Positions 8,977-19,281 of a stretch of DNA of 63,642 nucleotides are shown here, piece after piece. The position numbers were made by a program, and so were the translations under genes. The stretch's first letter is position 1; the number at the start of each line of letters is the position of its first letter. Origin of the DNA: an uncultured SAR86 cluster bacterium (GTDB lineage: Bacteria; Pseudomonadota; Gammaproteobacteria; Magnimaribacterales; D2472); assembly GCA_902547295.1 (NCBI GenBank), contig CACCNJ010000007.1:1-63642 (forward strand), written 5' to 3'. Under the pieces are notes generated by a model that saw nothing but the letters and a program-made list of their open reading frames with translations, ran no database searches and was not told where the DNA came from.

Positions 8977-9474
8977 TTAAACCTTTGAGAGCCTATTCAA
9001 AAAGGCTTCTAATAAAATTTCACAAAAACTGTCAATTGCCTTCTCAGAGAGCAAATTATTCAACAATATAGGAAGTTCAAATTCTGCACTGAATTCAATC
9101 AGAGTTTCATAGTTATCTTTTTTAGAAATATTCCACTCTCCTTTAAAGGAATTAAAAGGACCATCAATTTGTTCAATTTTGATTTTATTTTCTAGCAAAA
9201 TGTTCTTTGATCTAATTTCATAATCCCTGAGCAAAAAACTAAATTCCAATTTGCCAATCTCAAATTGATCATTTTTTTCTATAAGCTCTGACTTTGAACA
9301 GCCAGGTATATATGAAGAATAGTTTTCAAAATTTGCTATTTGATCGTAAACTTTTGAAAAGTCTTCAGTCACTGACTTTAAAAAAATGAATCTTACGGGG
9401 CACTCTAAAGGATCTGTGAAATAAATATTGAAGCAACACTTATTGGAGCTATGAATTTTATAAAAAATCTCCAA
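8977..9474 (-). CDS. ratA: RatA-like START/coenzyme Q-binding domain protein
   Basis: The protein matches the COQ10/START-like fold of RatA: RFIFLKSVTEDFSKVYDQIANFENYSSYIPGC parallels the family's usual N-terminus. Members are linked to ubiquinone function and, in E. coli, to ribosome association; the role here is not certain. The start is unclear. The only ATG (9474) lies 70 bases inside the transporter gene and adds about 26 unfamiliar residues. No GTG, TTG or CTG occurs closer to the conserved start, only an ATT. Its context between bamE and smpB supports the identification. Confidence 0.8.
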   Translation of the reverse strand: MEIFYKIHSSNKCCFNIYFTDPLECPVRFIFLKSVTEDFSKVYDQIANFENYSSYIPGCSKSELIEKNDQFEIGKLEFSFLLRDYEIRSKNILLENKIKIEQIDGPFNSFKGEWNISKKDNYETLIEFSAEFELPILLNNLLSEKAIDSFCEILLEAFLNRLSKV

Positions 9475-10748
9475 AGCTTATAAATAATTTGATTAACATA
9501 ACCTACTTCATTAGTAATGAGTTCTTTTTTCATAAACCAACCAACAAATATTGCAATCATCATTCCGCCTAGAGGAAGCAAAATTTGATTAGCAATAAAA
9601 TCCATTGAATCTAAAAAATTTCTGCCAGGAGTGAGGTTAAATTCAGACAAAACATTAAAACTCAATGCGGTTCCAATGCCTAAACTCCAAGCGAAAAAAG
9701 AAATAGCTAAGGCAGAATATTTCCTTGATAAAAAGCCTTCTTCAGATAAGTAAGCCACACCAGGCTCAAGCAATGAAATGGAAGAGCTTAAGGCTGCAAT
9801 AGACAACAATATGAAGAAAAAAGCACCAATTATTTGACCAAATTGCATTTGGTTAAATGCAGATAACATTGATACAAAAACAAGTCCTGGTCCGCTATTT
9901 GGTTCTAAATTGAAAGCAAAAATAATTGGAAATATTGCTAAACCGGCTAACATAGCTACCAAGGTATCTAAAGATGCTACGGTAAAAGAAGTTGGAACTA
10001 CTTTTTGATCTTTGGGCATGTATGCGCCATAAGCCATAATTGAACCCATTCCCAAGCTCAAGCTAAAAAAAGCTTGGCCCATTGCACTCAAAAATGTCTC
10101 AGCTGTCACATTTGAAAAGTCTGGAGCAAATAAAAATTCCAATGTCCTTATAAATGCTCCATTAAACATTGCATAAATGACCATAAAGATTAATAAAAAT
10201 CCTAACATTGGCATTAAAATTTTTACCATTCTTCCAATACCATTTTTTACACCTGCAGAAACAATCAAAAAAGTTAAAAGCATAAAAACTGTATGCCAAA
10301 ATAAAAGATTATATGGTGACGCTATGACGGCACCGAACTGATCTGATGAACTTAAAGCATCGGAGGGTAATGCAGCAATAAAAATATAATTTAAACAAAT
10401 GCCCGCAATAACGCTGTAAAAAGAAAGTATTAATACTCCTGCTGTAATTCCACTCCATCCAACAAGTTTCCATAGTGGAGAAGTGTTTGATTGCATTGCA
10501 GTTCTTTTCATAGCATTGATTGGACTATTGCCAGCCCTCCTTCCAATAATGATTTCACTAATCATGATTGGGACTCCTATCATGACGATGCATAGTAAGT
10601 AGATTAATACAAAGGCGCCACCGCCATTAGTTCCGGCTTTATAAGGAAATCCCCAGATGTTTCCTAAGCCAACAGCAGATCCTGTAGCTGCAAGTATAAA
10701 TGTCCATTTTCCAATCCAGGCACCATGAGATTTTAGTTTTTTTTCCAT
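9405..10748 (-). CDS. Sodium-dependent transporter, neurotransmitter:sodium symporter (SNF/LeuT) family
   Basis: This 447-residue protein has about 11-12 hydrophobic segments and the LeuT-family N-terminus: WTFILAATGSAVGLGNIWGFPY at about residues 15-36, holding the unwound TM1 that binds Na+ and substrate. Bacterial members import amino acids or similar amines with sodium; the substrate cannot be read from sequence. The ATG lies 2 bases after the upstream DUF3429-like gene, suggesting one transcript. Its 3' end overlaps the ratA frame by 70 bases. Confidence 0.93.
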   Translation of the reverse strand: MEKKLKSHGAWIGKWTFILAATGSAVGLGNIWGFPYKAGTNGGGAFVLIYLLCIVMIGVPIMISEIIIGRRAGNSPINAMKRTAMQSNTSPLWKLVGWSGITAGVLILSFYSVIAGICLNYIFIAALPSDALSSSDQFGAVIASPYNLLFWHTVFMLLTFLIVSAGVKNGIGRMVKILMPMLGFLLIFMVIYAMFNGAFIRTLEFLFAPDFSNVTAETFLSAMGQAFFSLSLGMGSIMAYGAYMPKDQKVVPTSFTVASLDTLVAMLAGLAIFPIIFAFNLEPNSGPGLVFVSMLSAFNQMQFGQIIGAFFFILLSIAALSSSISLLEPGVAYLSEEGFLSRKYSALAISFFAWSLGIGTALSFNVLSEFNLTPGRNFLDSMDFIANQILLPLGGMMIAIFVGWFMKKELITNEVGYVNQIIYKLWRFFIKFIAPISVASIFISQIL

Positions 10749-10750
10749 AA

Positions 10751-11212
10751 TTATAAATAAGGGTTGCTGTATGGATTAATCCAATAACCAATTGATATTA
10801 AAAAAGATATACATACTAGTAAAGTTAAAATTTTTCTGAATTTCTGATAATCAATATCCTTTTTTTTGAAATCTTCTGTAGATCTCTCGAACACGAAAAA
10901 TAAATAAAAGCTAATTATCGACAAAAATAGAGAAATTAAAATTAGCTTTAAATAAGTTAGAAGTAGAATCAAACAACCCAATAAACTAAAACCAATTCCT
11001 ATAGATAAGTTTAATTTTTGATTTTTTTGATCATCTCTCCATCCCCAAGCAAAGCCGCCTAAAAATGTAATAATTATTGCACCATAGCCTAATTGAAAAT
11101 ATATAAGGGTCTTGCTGATCTCTCCACCAATAATCCAAGGTATAAGCGAAAATGAAGCAAATGGAAGAAAGCCAACATAGCCATAGGTAGATTTGATATT
11201 AGTTATATTCAA
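10751..11212 (-). CDS. DUF3429-like inner-membrane protein
   Basis: The product (153 aa) has about five hydrophobic segments and features I associate with DUF3429/TMEM69-like proteins: YGYVGFLPFASF near the N-terminus and GYGAIIITFLGGFAWGW at about residues 42-58. Function is unknown. The start is TTG at 11210-11212, since no Met codon occurs inside the frame. It ends 2 bases before the transporter ATG, so the two are probably cotranscribed. The family call rests on motif memory. Confidence 0.7.
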   Translation of the reverse strand: MNITNIKSTYGYVGFLPFASFSLIPWIIGGEISKTLIYFQLGYGAIIITFLGGFAWGWRDDQKNQKLNLSIGIGFSLLGCLILLLTYLKLILISLFLSIISFYLFFVFERSTEDFKKKDIDYQKFRKILTLLVCISFLISIGYWINPYSNPYL

Positions 11213-11263
11213 TTTATTTCTTTAAAGTTATTGCACTTAGCTCTTTAGAATACATAATAAAGT

Positions 11264-11734
11264 ATGCCTAAAGAAAAACCTTCTTTAATTGTAAAGAATA
11301 AAAATGCTTCTAGAAACTATAAATTAGATGAAAGTTTTCAAGCTGGAATTGTCTTAGAAGGTTGGGAAGTAAAATCGCTAAGACAGTCTAAGGTTGATGT
11401 AAAAAATTCATATGTAAATATCAAAAAAGGTGAGGCTTGGCTTATTGGAGTCAAAATTGATAGTCCAGCATCTTTAAAACAAGAAGATATAGATTTGACT
11501 AAATCAAGAAAACTTTTACTTCATAAAAAAGAAATTGAAAAGATAGAAAGATTGAAGGGTGAGAAAGGACTTACATGTGTTTTAACAAAAATTTACTGGA
11601 AAGATAATTTAATTAAATGTGATATTGCCATGGGTAAAGGCAAAAAGCATAGAGACCAAAGAGAGGATATCAAAAAAAGAGATTGGGAAAGAGATCAAGG
11701 AAGAATTCTTAAAAATTCAAGAAAATTCTCCTAA
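11264..11734 (+). CDS. smpB: SsrA-binding protein SmpB
   Basis: SmpB carries tmRNA to stalled ribosomes. Family blocks are visible: NKNASRNYKLDESFQAGIVLEGWEVKSLR in the N-terminal barrel and LLLHKKEIEKIE further on. The C-terminal tail, with GKGKKHRDQREDIKKRDW, inserts in the mRNA channel. The 156-residue length is normal (E. coli 160). The gene stands 41 bases upstream of its partner tmRNA on the same strand. Confidence 0.97.
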   Translation: MPKEKPSLIVKNKNASRNYKLDESFQAGIVLEGWEVKSLRQSKVDVKNSYVNIKKGEAWLIGVKIDSPASLKQEDIDLTKSRKLLLHKKEIEKIERLKGEKGLTCVLTKIYWKDNLIKCDIAMGKGKKHRDQREDIKKRDWERDQGRILKNSRKFS

Positions 11735-11757
11735 TCGAATCAAAAAAAATATTCATG

Positions 11758-11763
11758 TATAAT
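11758..11763 (+). promoter_or_regulatory. Predicted -10 element for tmRNA
   Basis: A perfect TATAAT lies 12 bases before the mature 5' end of tmRNA. No good -35 is visible 16-18 bases upstream. Confidence 0.5.
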
Positions 11764-11775
11764 GCTTTTCCTTAT

Positions 11776-12122
11776 GGGGGCGAATAGGGTTCGACGTTTC
11801 TACTGGACTCCGAAGCGCATGCCAAGATTGTAGTAATTCTTGTAAAACATACTACAAAAAAAATAGTTGCAAATAACGACAACTACGCTTTAGCAGCTTA
11901 ATGCTAACCGATGCAAGAATTGACTGTGGTTCGAAGCATCGGCTAAACACACAGTCTAGCCAAGCTATATTGCTTGGATATAGTTTGGTAAAACTTAATC
12001 AAGCTAGCTTTTATGCCCTGCTCTTCGGGTGATAAAAGTTAAAAATAATAGAATGAGCTATGCATGTAGAAGTTAGGCTGAAGGATTGACGGACGCGGGT
12101 TCAATTCCCGCCGCCTCCACCA
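11776..12122 (+). ncRNA. ssrA: Transfer-messenger RNA (tmRNA)
   Basis: One-piece tmRNA of 347 nt. The 5' GGGGGCG pairs with 3' CGCCTCC to give the tRNA-like acceptor stem, followed by ACCA encoded in the DNA. The T arm with GGTTCAATTCC is present near the 3' end. The tag reading frame runs from GCA at 11869 to TAA at 11899-11901 and encodes ANNDNYALAA, close to the E. coli tag ANDENYALAA and keeping the ALAA degron. Its protein partner smpB lies just upstream. Confidence 0.98.
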
Positions 12123-12144
12123 TTTTCATAATAATTCGTATAAA

Positions 12145-12163
12145 TATAGACATATTGTCTATA
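12145..12163. promoter_or_regulatory. Perfect 19-base inverted repeat between tmRNA and rpsT
   Basis: TATAGACA and TGTCTATA flank a 3-base centre. It lies 22 bases past the tmRNA 3' end and 25 bases before the rpsT ATG. No T-run follows, so it is not a standard terminator. It might be an rpsT operator or leader hairpin, or part of tmRNA 3' processing. Confidence 0.4.
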
Positions 12164-12188
12164 GATAATTAAACTACGCATCTAAATT

Positions 12189-13475
<1,287 letters not shown>

Positions 13476-13733
13476 TTATTGAGGAATAACGTTTGCTGTT
13501 TTTCTTTTTTTAGGGCCTTTGTAAGTAAATTGAACAATGCCAGCAGATTTAGCGAACAATGTATCATCTTTACCAATACCAACATTTAGACCCGGATGAG
13601 TATTTGTACCTCTTTGACGAATAAGAATTTCACCAGCTTTGACCAACTGACCACCAAATCTTTTTACACCAAGCCTTTTTGAGTTGGAATCTCTTCCGTT
13701 CTTGCTTGATCCACCTGCTTTCTTATGTGCCAT
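13476..13733 (-). CDS. rpmA: Ribosomal protein L27
   Basis: L27 reaches the peptidyl transferase centre with its N-terminus. [29 protein letters not shown] is the standard start, with no cleavable Firmicutes-type extension. The length of 85 aa equals E. coli. It shares one base with the rplU stop and stands 9 bases before obgE. Confidence 0.97.
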   Translation of the reverse strand: MAHKKAGGSSKNGRDSNSKRLGVKRFGGQLVKAGEILIRQRGTNTHPGLNVGIGKDDTLFAKSAGIVQFTYKGPKKRKTANVIPQ

Positions 13734-14053
13734 TATTTACTCTCTAATTTAATATTCTTAATTTCAACCTGAGAATGCTTTGCTCGATGCCCTATTTTTC
13801 TCATACTGTGCTTTCTTCTTCTGAAGCGCAAAATAGAGATTTTATCAGCTTTCACAGTATCTTTTATTTCAGCAGTTACCTTTACATTATCAAGGTATGG
13901 TTGCCCAACCTCAACATTATCACCGTCTACGTACAATAAAACATTATCAAAAGTAATCTTTTTACCAACTTCATCTTTTAAAAGATCAACTGATAAAATC
14001 ATACCCTTTTCAACTTTATGCTGTTTACCGCCTGTTTCTATAACTGCATACAT
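13733..14053 (-). CDS. rplU: Ribosomal protein L21
   Basis: L21 binds 23S rRNA and sits near L20. The start [14 protein letters not shown] and the basic block [21 protein letters not shown] are typical. At 106 residues it is standard (E. coli 103). It is the first gene of rplU-rpmA-obgE, driven by the promoter at 14078-14106. Confidence 0.97.
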   Translation of the reverse strand: MYAVIETGGKQHKVEKGMILSVDLLKDEVGKKITFDNVLLYVDGDNVEVGQPYLDNVKVTAEIKDTVKADKISILRFRRRKHSMRKIGHRAKHSQVEIKNIKLESK

Positions 14054-14077
14054 AATATAATCCTAAAAAGCTCGCAA

Positions 14078-14106
14078 AATATACGCTTTAATGAAGAAAT
14101 TATCAA
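14078..14106 (-). promoter_or_regulatory. Predicted sigma-70 promoter for rplU-rpmA-obgE
   Basis: Read on the minus strand: TTGATA (14106-14101), exactly 17 bases, then TATATT (14083-14078). It lies 25 bases upstream of the rplU ATG in the gap shared with the divergent polyprenyl synthase gene. This is one of the best sigma-70 matches in the window. Confidence 0.7.
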
Positions 14107-14142
14107 TACTTAAACAGAATTTTGCATGATAAATAAGGCAAT

Positions 14143-15087
14143 ATGAAGAAAAATATCAATATTACAGAGGAATTAAAGGTTGTTGAAAAATATATAAAAA
14201 AAGACCTAAGCAAGGAAAAAACTATTTCAGGTTTATACAAATATATTTTTAGATCAAGTGGTAAAAAAATGCGAGCAAGATTAAGTCTTATTGCTTCATC
14301 TGTTAAAAAAAACAAAGACAGATTTAAACTTGCATCAGTAATAGAGCTTCTTCATACAGCTACACTCGTTCATGATGATGTTGTTGATAATTCTTCAGTC
14401 AGACGAGGAGTCAAATCTGTAAATAATGTTTGGACGAATTCACATGGAGTTTTGATTGGGGACTACATTTACTCAAAAGCATTTATTCTTATGGTTGAAA
14501 TCGGAAATAAGAATATTCTTGAAGAACTTGCCAATGCAACAAATGACATTTCTCAAGGAGAATTAATTCAACTAGATGCAATTAGGAACATCAAAATATC
14601 TCTAAATAAGCTTAAAAAAATTAGCTACTTCAAAACAGGCAGGCTTTTTGAAGCTGCAGCTAGGACAGGAGCAATTCTTTCTTCTTCAAATAGGAATTAT
14701 ATAAACAACGTAAGTGAATGTGCTAAGAATCTAGGAATATTATTTCAAATCCGTGATGATATGCTTGATTATTCTTCAGGTCTAAAAATTGGAAAACCGT
14801 CATATCAAGATCTTAGGGAAGGCAAAGTCACTTATCCATTTTTTTATGCATACAAAAATGGTAACACTAGAAATAAGAAGAATTTATTTGAGCTTCTTGG
14901 AAAAAATAACTTAAATAAATCAAAGGCAAAAAATCTTATTCAAAATTTGAATGGAATTCAAAAAACCCAGCAACTTGCTGAAAAATATCATGTCAAAACA
15001 GTCGACTGTGCTAATAAAATAAATGACCTATTTGTTAGAAAAGAAATGATAGAATTAGCCGATATAGCACTTAAAAGAGATAAATAA
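14143..15087 (+). CDS. ispB: Polyprenyl diphosphate synthase (octaprenyl-type)
   Basis: This trans-prenyltransferase builds the long side chain of ubiquinone from farnesyl or geranylgeranyl diphosphate and IPP. The first Asp-rich motif DDVVD is at residues 78-82, and the second, DDMLD, at about 205-209 with the [11 protein letters not shown] loop after it. The length (314 aa) fits IspB (E. coli 323). Divergence from rplU is as in E. coli. Chain length cannot be proven from sequence. The TAATG overlap with fabA suggests coupled translation. Confidence 0.9.
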   Translation: MKKNINITEELKVVEKYIKKDLSKEKTISGLYKYIFRSSGKKMRARLSLIASSVKKNKDRFKLASVIELLHTATLVHDDVVDNSSVRRGVKSVNNVWTNSHGVLIGDYIYSKAFILMVEIGNKNILEELANATNDISQGELIQLDAIRNIKISLNKLKKISYFKTGRLFEAAARTGAILSSSNRNYINNVSECAKNLGILFQIRDDMLDYSSGLKIGKPSYQDLREGKVTYPFFYAYKNGNTRNKKNLFELLGKNNLNKSKAKNLIQNLNGIQKTQQLAEKYHVKTVDCANKINDLFVRKEMIELADIALKRDK

Positions 15088-15608
15088 TGTTTAATCCTAA
15101 AAGCTCCTATAACAAAGAAGAACTAATTGCATGTTCAAATGGAGAATTATTTACAAAAGAAGGTGATGGTCGATTACCCTCAGACCTAATGTTAATGTTC
15201 GATGAAATAGTTAATATTGATGATTTTTCAGGAAATTATAACAAAGGTTCAATTGAAGCTGTGCTAAACGTAAACCCTGATTTGTGGTTTTTTAAGTATC
15301 ATTTTAAGGAAGATCCTGTCATGCCAGGATGTCTAGGTCTTGACGCTATGTGGCAACTTCTAGGATTTTACTTGTTGTGGACTGGCTTACCAGGAATTGG
15401 AAGAGCTCTCGGAGCTGAAAATGTAAAGTTCTTTGGACAAGTTCTTCCAAAAGCAAAAAAAGTTGTATATAAATTAGATATTAAAAGGGTTATCAATAGA
15501 GGTGCAATAGTTGGTTTAGCAGATGGTGAAATGTTTGTTGATAATAAAAAAATCTATAGCGCTGAAAAGTTAAAAGTTGGTTTATTTAAGGATCCAAGTA
15601 ATTTCTGA
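15087..15608 (+). CDS. fabA: 3-hydroxydecanoyl-ACP dehydratase/isomerase
   Basis: FabA dehydrates 3-hydroxydecanoyl-ACP and isomerises the double bond, starting unsaturated fatty acid synthesis. The hot-dog fold carries the active-site block [20 protein letters not shown] with His72 and Asp86. The C-terminal [15 protein letters not shown] resembles E. coli closely, and the length (173 aa) is the same within a residue. It overlaps the preceding gene (TAATG) and fabB (TGATG) by one base each. Confidence 0.97.
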   Translation: MFNPKSSYNKEELIACSNGELFTKEGDGRLPSDLMLMFDEIVNIDDFSGNYNKGSIEAVLNVNPDLWFFKYHFKEDPVMPGCLGLDAMWQLLGFYLLWTGLPGIGRALGAENVKFFGQVLPKAKKVVYKLDIKRVINRGAIVGLADGEMFVDNKKIYSAEKLKVGLFKDPSNF

Positions 15609-16816
15609 TGAGAAACGTAGTCATAACAGGAGTAGGTATTAAATCTTGTATAGGTAATGACTATGCAGAAGTACTTGCTAATCTTCAGAATGCTAAATCA
15701 GGAATTGTATTTAATGAGAAATATTCAGAGATGGGATTTAGAAGTTGTGTCTCTGGATCTGTCAATATTGATCTTTCAGAACATATTGATAGGAAATTAT
15801 TAAGATTTATGGGTGAATCTGCCGGATACGCTTACTTGGCTACTAAGGATGCCCTTAAAATGGCTGGAATTGATGAAAGTCATCTAGACTCTCCAAAAAT
15901 TGGTATTGTTGCAGGATCTGGAGGTGCTTCTACGAGAGTGATGTTAGAGAGCGGTGATATTGCAAGAGAGAAAGGCCCTAAAAGAATTGGACCTTATGGT
16001 GTTACAAAAAGCATGTCTAGTTCTATATCTGCAATCATAGCAACAGCACTCAAATTAAAGGGAATAAATTATTCAATTTCTTCAGCATGTGCAACCAGTG
16101 CTCATTGTATTGGTCATGCTGCAGATTTAATTAAAAGCGGCCAACAAGATGTCGTCATAGCTGGTGGAAGTGATGATGAGCATTGGAGCTCATCTTGCTT
16201 ATTTGATGCCATGGGAGCACTTTCATCTAACTTCAATTCAACTCCAACGATTGCATCAAGACCATACGATTCAAATAGAGATGGATTTGTTATTTCAGGT
16301 GGAGCTGGAATGATAATTTTAGAAGATGAAGAGCATGCAAAGAAAAGAGGCGCAAATATTCTAGCTAAGCTTTCTGGATATTTTGCAAATTCTGATGGAT
16401 ATGACATGGTAGCTCCTTCTGGTGAAGGTGCATCTCGATGTATGCAAGGAGCAATTGATAATTCAAAAATGAAAATCGATTACATTAATACTCACGGTAC
16501 AAGCACTCCTGTTGGAGATGTAGCAGAAATAAATGCAATCAAGACTCTTTTCACCTCTGAACAGCCAATGATAAGTTCAACTAAATCAATGACAGGACAC
16601 TCACTCGGTGCTACAGGTGCTCATGAGGCAATATATTCAATTATGATGATTAATGAAAACTTTATTGCGCCATCTATAAACATTGAGTCATTATGTGATG
16701 ATGCTGAAGGCCTCGATATCGTTACCGAAACAAGGAATATATCAATCAATAATGTTCTTAGTAATTCGTTTGGCTTTGGTGGAACCAATGCAAGTCTAGT
16801 AATCAGTAGGTATTAA
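15608..16816 (+). CDS. fabB: 3-oxoacyl-ACP synthase I
   Basis: FabB elongates the cis-unsaturated acyl-ACP made by FabA. The KAS triad is visible: Cys161 in SSACATSAH, His in [11 protein letters not shown] at about 295, and His in [15 protein letters not shown] at about 331. The C-terminal [10 protein letters not shown] loop is intact. The length (402 aa) matches E. coli (406). With fabA it forms the standard unsaturated-fatty-acid pair. It converges on the OYE gene with a 4-base overlap. Confidence 0.96.
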   Translation: MRNVVITGVGIKSCIGNDYAEVLANLQNAKSGIVFNEKYSEMGFRSCVSGSVNIDLSEHIDRKLLRFMGESAGYAYLATKDALKMAGIDESHLDSPKIGIVAGSGGASTRVMLESGDIAREKGPKRIGPYGVTKSMSSSISAIIATALKLKGINYSISSACATSAHCIGHAADLIKSGQQDVVIAGGSDDEHWSSSCLFDAMGALSSNFNSTPTIASRPYDSNRDGFVISGGAGMIILEDEEHAKKRGANILAKLSGYFANSDGYDMVAPSGEGASRCMQGAIDNSKMKIDYINTHGTSTPVGDVAEINAIKTLFTSEQPMISSTKSMTGHSLGATGAHEAIYSIMMINENFIAPSINIESLCDDAEGLDIVTETRNISINNVLSNSFGFGGTNASLVISRY

Positions 16817-17892
16817 TAAAGATTTAGCAATGCGTCTTTTGTATACGGAATAACATCGTTAACTCTACCTTCCTTCATCTTTAAAACCCATTCATGATCA
16901 GATAATAATGCTCTGCCAACTGCTATAAGATCATATTTGTCATTCGTAATATCATCTATTGCTTTGTCAATACTTGTTGGTGTTGCTGGTGCAGTCATAT
17001 CAATAAAATCTGAATCCAGTCCTACGCTGCCAACACCAATCGTTGGGATCTTTGTTATTTTCTTAGTCCAATAGGCTAGGTTTTCCTTTGAGCCTGTAAA
17101 TTCGCTTTCCCAGAACCTTCTCATGCTTGAATGTAAATAATCCAAGCCAGATTCTACAGGTGAAGTAAGAATTGTTTTAAGTTCTTCAGGATTAGATGCA
17201 AGTTTAGCTTCAAAGTCATGTTGCTTCCATTGAGAAAATCTTAAGCCAACAATAAAATTTTCACTGACACTCTCTCTAACAGATTTAATAATATCTGAAA
17301 CAAATTGTGAGCGATTTTCTATTGAACCTCCATATTCATCCTCACGAATATTTGTACCGCTCCAAAAAAAATTATCTATCAAGTAACCATGAGCTCCATG
17401 TATCTCAACTCCATCAAATCCAATCTCTTCACATATCTTTGCATCCGATGCGTAAGCATCAATTGTTTCTTTGATATCATTTAAAGTCATCTCATGAGCT
17501 ACTTTTTTACCAGGTTTTACAAGTCCAGAGGCTGTATGACCAGGTACTTCAGGATTTGGTTGCATGCCTAACTTTCTAAAACCACCACAATGCCATAATT
17601 GTGCAATAACTGCCCCATTGTTATTTTTAATTCCCGCTACGACCTTTTTCCAAGCTTCTTTAGCCTCATTGCTATCCAATCTAGGAACATTTGGATATGC
17701 ACTTGAAGCCTTATGACTTACTTCAATTCCCTCTGTAATAATCAACCCAACTTCTGCTTTTGCTCTCCTTGAATAATATGAAATCACCTCCTGCGTGGGA
17801 ATCCCTCCAGGCGACTGATTTCTGGTCATAGGCGCCATTACAATTCTATTTCTCAGAGTAATATTTTTAAGTTTGTAATTTTCAAAGATCAT
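16813..17892 (-). CDS. Old Yellow Enzyme family NADH:flavin oxidoreductase
   Basis: This is an FMN TIM-barrel ene-reductase-like protein of 359 aa. It shows MAPMTRNQS at about 20-28 (FMN binding), QLWHCGG, the active-site [15 protein letters not shown] at about 172-186, and the phosphate-binding [11 protein letters not shown] near the C-terminus. There is no C-terminal Fe-S/NAD domain, so it is the short OYE class rather than 2,4-dienoyl-CoA reductase. The substrate is unknown. It lies 2 bases after the crotonase gene; the pair may act on enoyl-type compounds (inference). Confidence 0.88.
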   Translation of the reverse strand: MIFENYKLKNITLRNRIVMAPMTRNQSPGGIPTQEVISYYSRRAKAEVGLIITEGIEVSHKASSAYPNVPRLDSNEAKEAWKKVVAGIKNNNGAVIAQLWHCGGFRKLGMQPNPEVPGHTASGLVKPGKKVAHEMTLNDIKETIDAYASDAKICEEIGFDGVEIHGAHGYLIDNFFWSGTNIREDEYGGSIENRSQFVSDIIKSVRESVSENFIVGLRFSQWKQHDFEAKLASNPEELKTILTSPVESGLDYLHSSMRRFWESEFTGSKENLAYWTKKITKIPTIGVGSVGLDSDFIDMTAPATPTSIDKAIDDITNDKYDLIAVGRALLSDHEWVLKMKEGRVNDVIPYTKDALLNLY

Positions 17893-17894
17893 AT

Positions 17895-18767
17895 TTATTC
17901 TTTATCAAACTTTGATTTTCTCCATGGGAAATCTTTTGGTAAATCTGAAGAAATCTTATTCTTAAAGTCTGGTTGTCTTTTCTCTAAAAATGACATTACT
18001 CCCTCTTTTGCATCATCAGAAGCTCCTCTTGAATCAATTAACTTACTTTCAATAATATGTGCATTTTCAGGACTATCATCTGCCGATAATGACCAAAGCA
18101 TGTGTCTCGTCATTGCAACTGACACAGGGGCACTTGAATCAAAGAATAAATTAGATATTTCAATAGCTTTATCCAGTAATTTATCTTCATCAACTAAATA
18201 ATTTACTAATCCAATTTTTGAAGCTTTTTGAGCATCTATAATCTCGCCGGAATAACACAGTTCAAGAGCATTTTGAATTCCCACAATTTTTGGTAAAAAC
18301 CAGCTAGCACAACCATCAGGAACAATACCTCTCTTGGCAAAAACAAAGCCAAATCTTGAATTTGTTGCAGCAATTCTTACATCTGCTGGCAATTGCATTG
18401 TTGCCCCAACACCCACAGCATCTCCATTACATGCTGCAATCACAGGCTTTAAAGAATTATAGATTTTTAGATTTAATATACCTCCAGCATCTCTCCTATA
18501 ATCTGATTCAAATTGTCCTTTAGTATCAAATTCTTTATCAAAAGTTTTCTCTCCAAAGGATAAGTCTGCTCCTGCACAAAAAGCTCTGCCAGAACCAGTA
18601 ATTACAAGCGATTTAATATTGTCATCATTATTAACAAGATCGATTGCATCGAGCATGTCATCAAACATCTGCATATTAAAAGCATTTAACTTTTCTGGTC
18701 TATTAAGTTTTAATATTGCAACTGAATCAACTTCGTCAAGAAGGATGGTTTTATATTCTTTCAACAA
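17895..18767 (-). CDS. Enoyl-CoA hydratase/isomerase (crotonase) family protein
   Basis: The crotonase fold is clear: SGRAFCAGADLSFG (about 57-70) and NGDAVGVGATMQLPADVRIAA (about 114-134) form the oxyanion hole. FGFVFAKRGIVPDGCASWFLPKIVG follows, where the usual catalytic Glu of PEA is PDG. The chemistry could therefore differ from simple hydration. The start is TTG (18767 or 18764); the first internal Met is after the first strand. It stands between ssb and the OYE gene. Confidence 0.86.
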   Translation of the reverse strand: MLKEYKTILLDEVDSVAILKLNRPEKLNAFNMQMFDDMLDAIDLVNNDDNIKSLVITGSGRAFCAGADLSFGEKTFDKEFDTKGQFESDYRRDAGGILNLKIYNSLKPVIAACNGDAVGVGATMQLPADVRIAATNSRFGFVFAKRGIVPDGCASWFLPKIVGIQNALELCYSGEIIDAQKASKIGLVNYLVDEDKLLDKAIEISNLFFDSSAPVSVAMTRHMLWSLSADDSPENAHIIESKLIDSRGASDDAKEGVMSFLEKRQPDFKNKISSDLPKDFPWRKSKFDKE

Positions 18768-18776
18768 AATTTAATA

Positions 18777-19214
18777 CTAGAATGGAATGTCGTCATCTGT
18801 AAGGCCTTCTCCACTATCATCCTCGGGGAAAGGTGTGTCAGAAGTGCTTTCCATTTGATTTGAGTTATCAGATGAGCCTCTTGAGCCAAGCATTGTAAGT
18901 TGATTGCCTAAAACTTCGGTTGTGTATCTATCATTACCATCTTTATCTTGCCATTTTCTTGTTTGTATTTTTCCTTCAACATAGACACTCGAACCTTTGT
19001 CTAAATACTTCTCAGCGATCTCAGCCAAATTACCAAAAAATACAACTCTATGCCATTCAGTCTTATCCCTATTTTCACCGCTTTCTTTGTCCTTCCATGA
19101 TTCAGTGGTTGCTATAGAAAGATTTGCTACAGCTGTTTGTGTAGCTGTATATCTCATTTCAGGCTTTTGTCCTAAATTACCAACTAAAATTACTTTATTT
19201 ACTCCTCTGCTCAT
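18777..19214 (-). CDS. ssb: Single-stranded DNA-binding protein
   Basis: SSB coats ssDNA in replication, recombination and repair. The OB fold spans residues 1 to about 110, with [22 protein letters not shown] at the start and [12 protein letters not shown] in the core. A flexible linker leads to the acidic tip GLTDDDIPF that docks partner proteins. It is 145 aa (E. coli 178), the linker being short. It is divergent from uvrA, as in E. coli, with a 67-base gap. No LexA-type CTG-N10-CAG box is visible there. Confidence 0.97.
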   Translation of the reverse strand: MSRGVNKVILVGNLGQKPEMRYTATQTAVANLSIATTESWKDKESGENRDKTEWHRVVFFGNLAEIAEKYLDKGSSVYVEGKIQTRKWQDKDGNDRYTTEVLGNQLTMLGSRGSSDNSNQMESTSDTPFPEDDSGEGLTDDDIPF

Positions 19215-19281
19215 AATTACCTCTTATAATATATAAAAGTTTAACCTAATTTAATTTTTTCATCACGGAATTTTTAATTCA

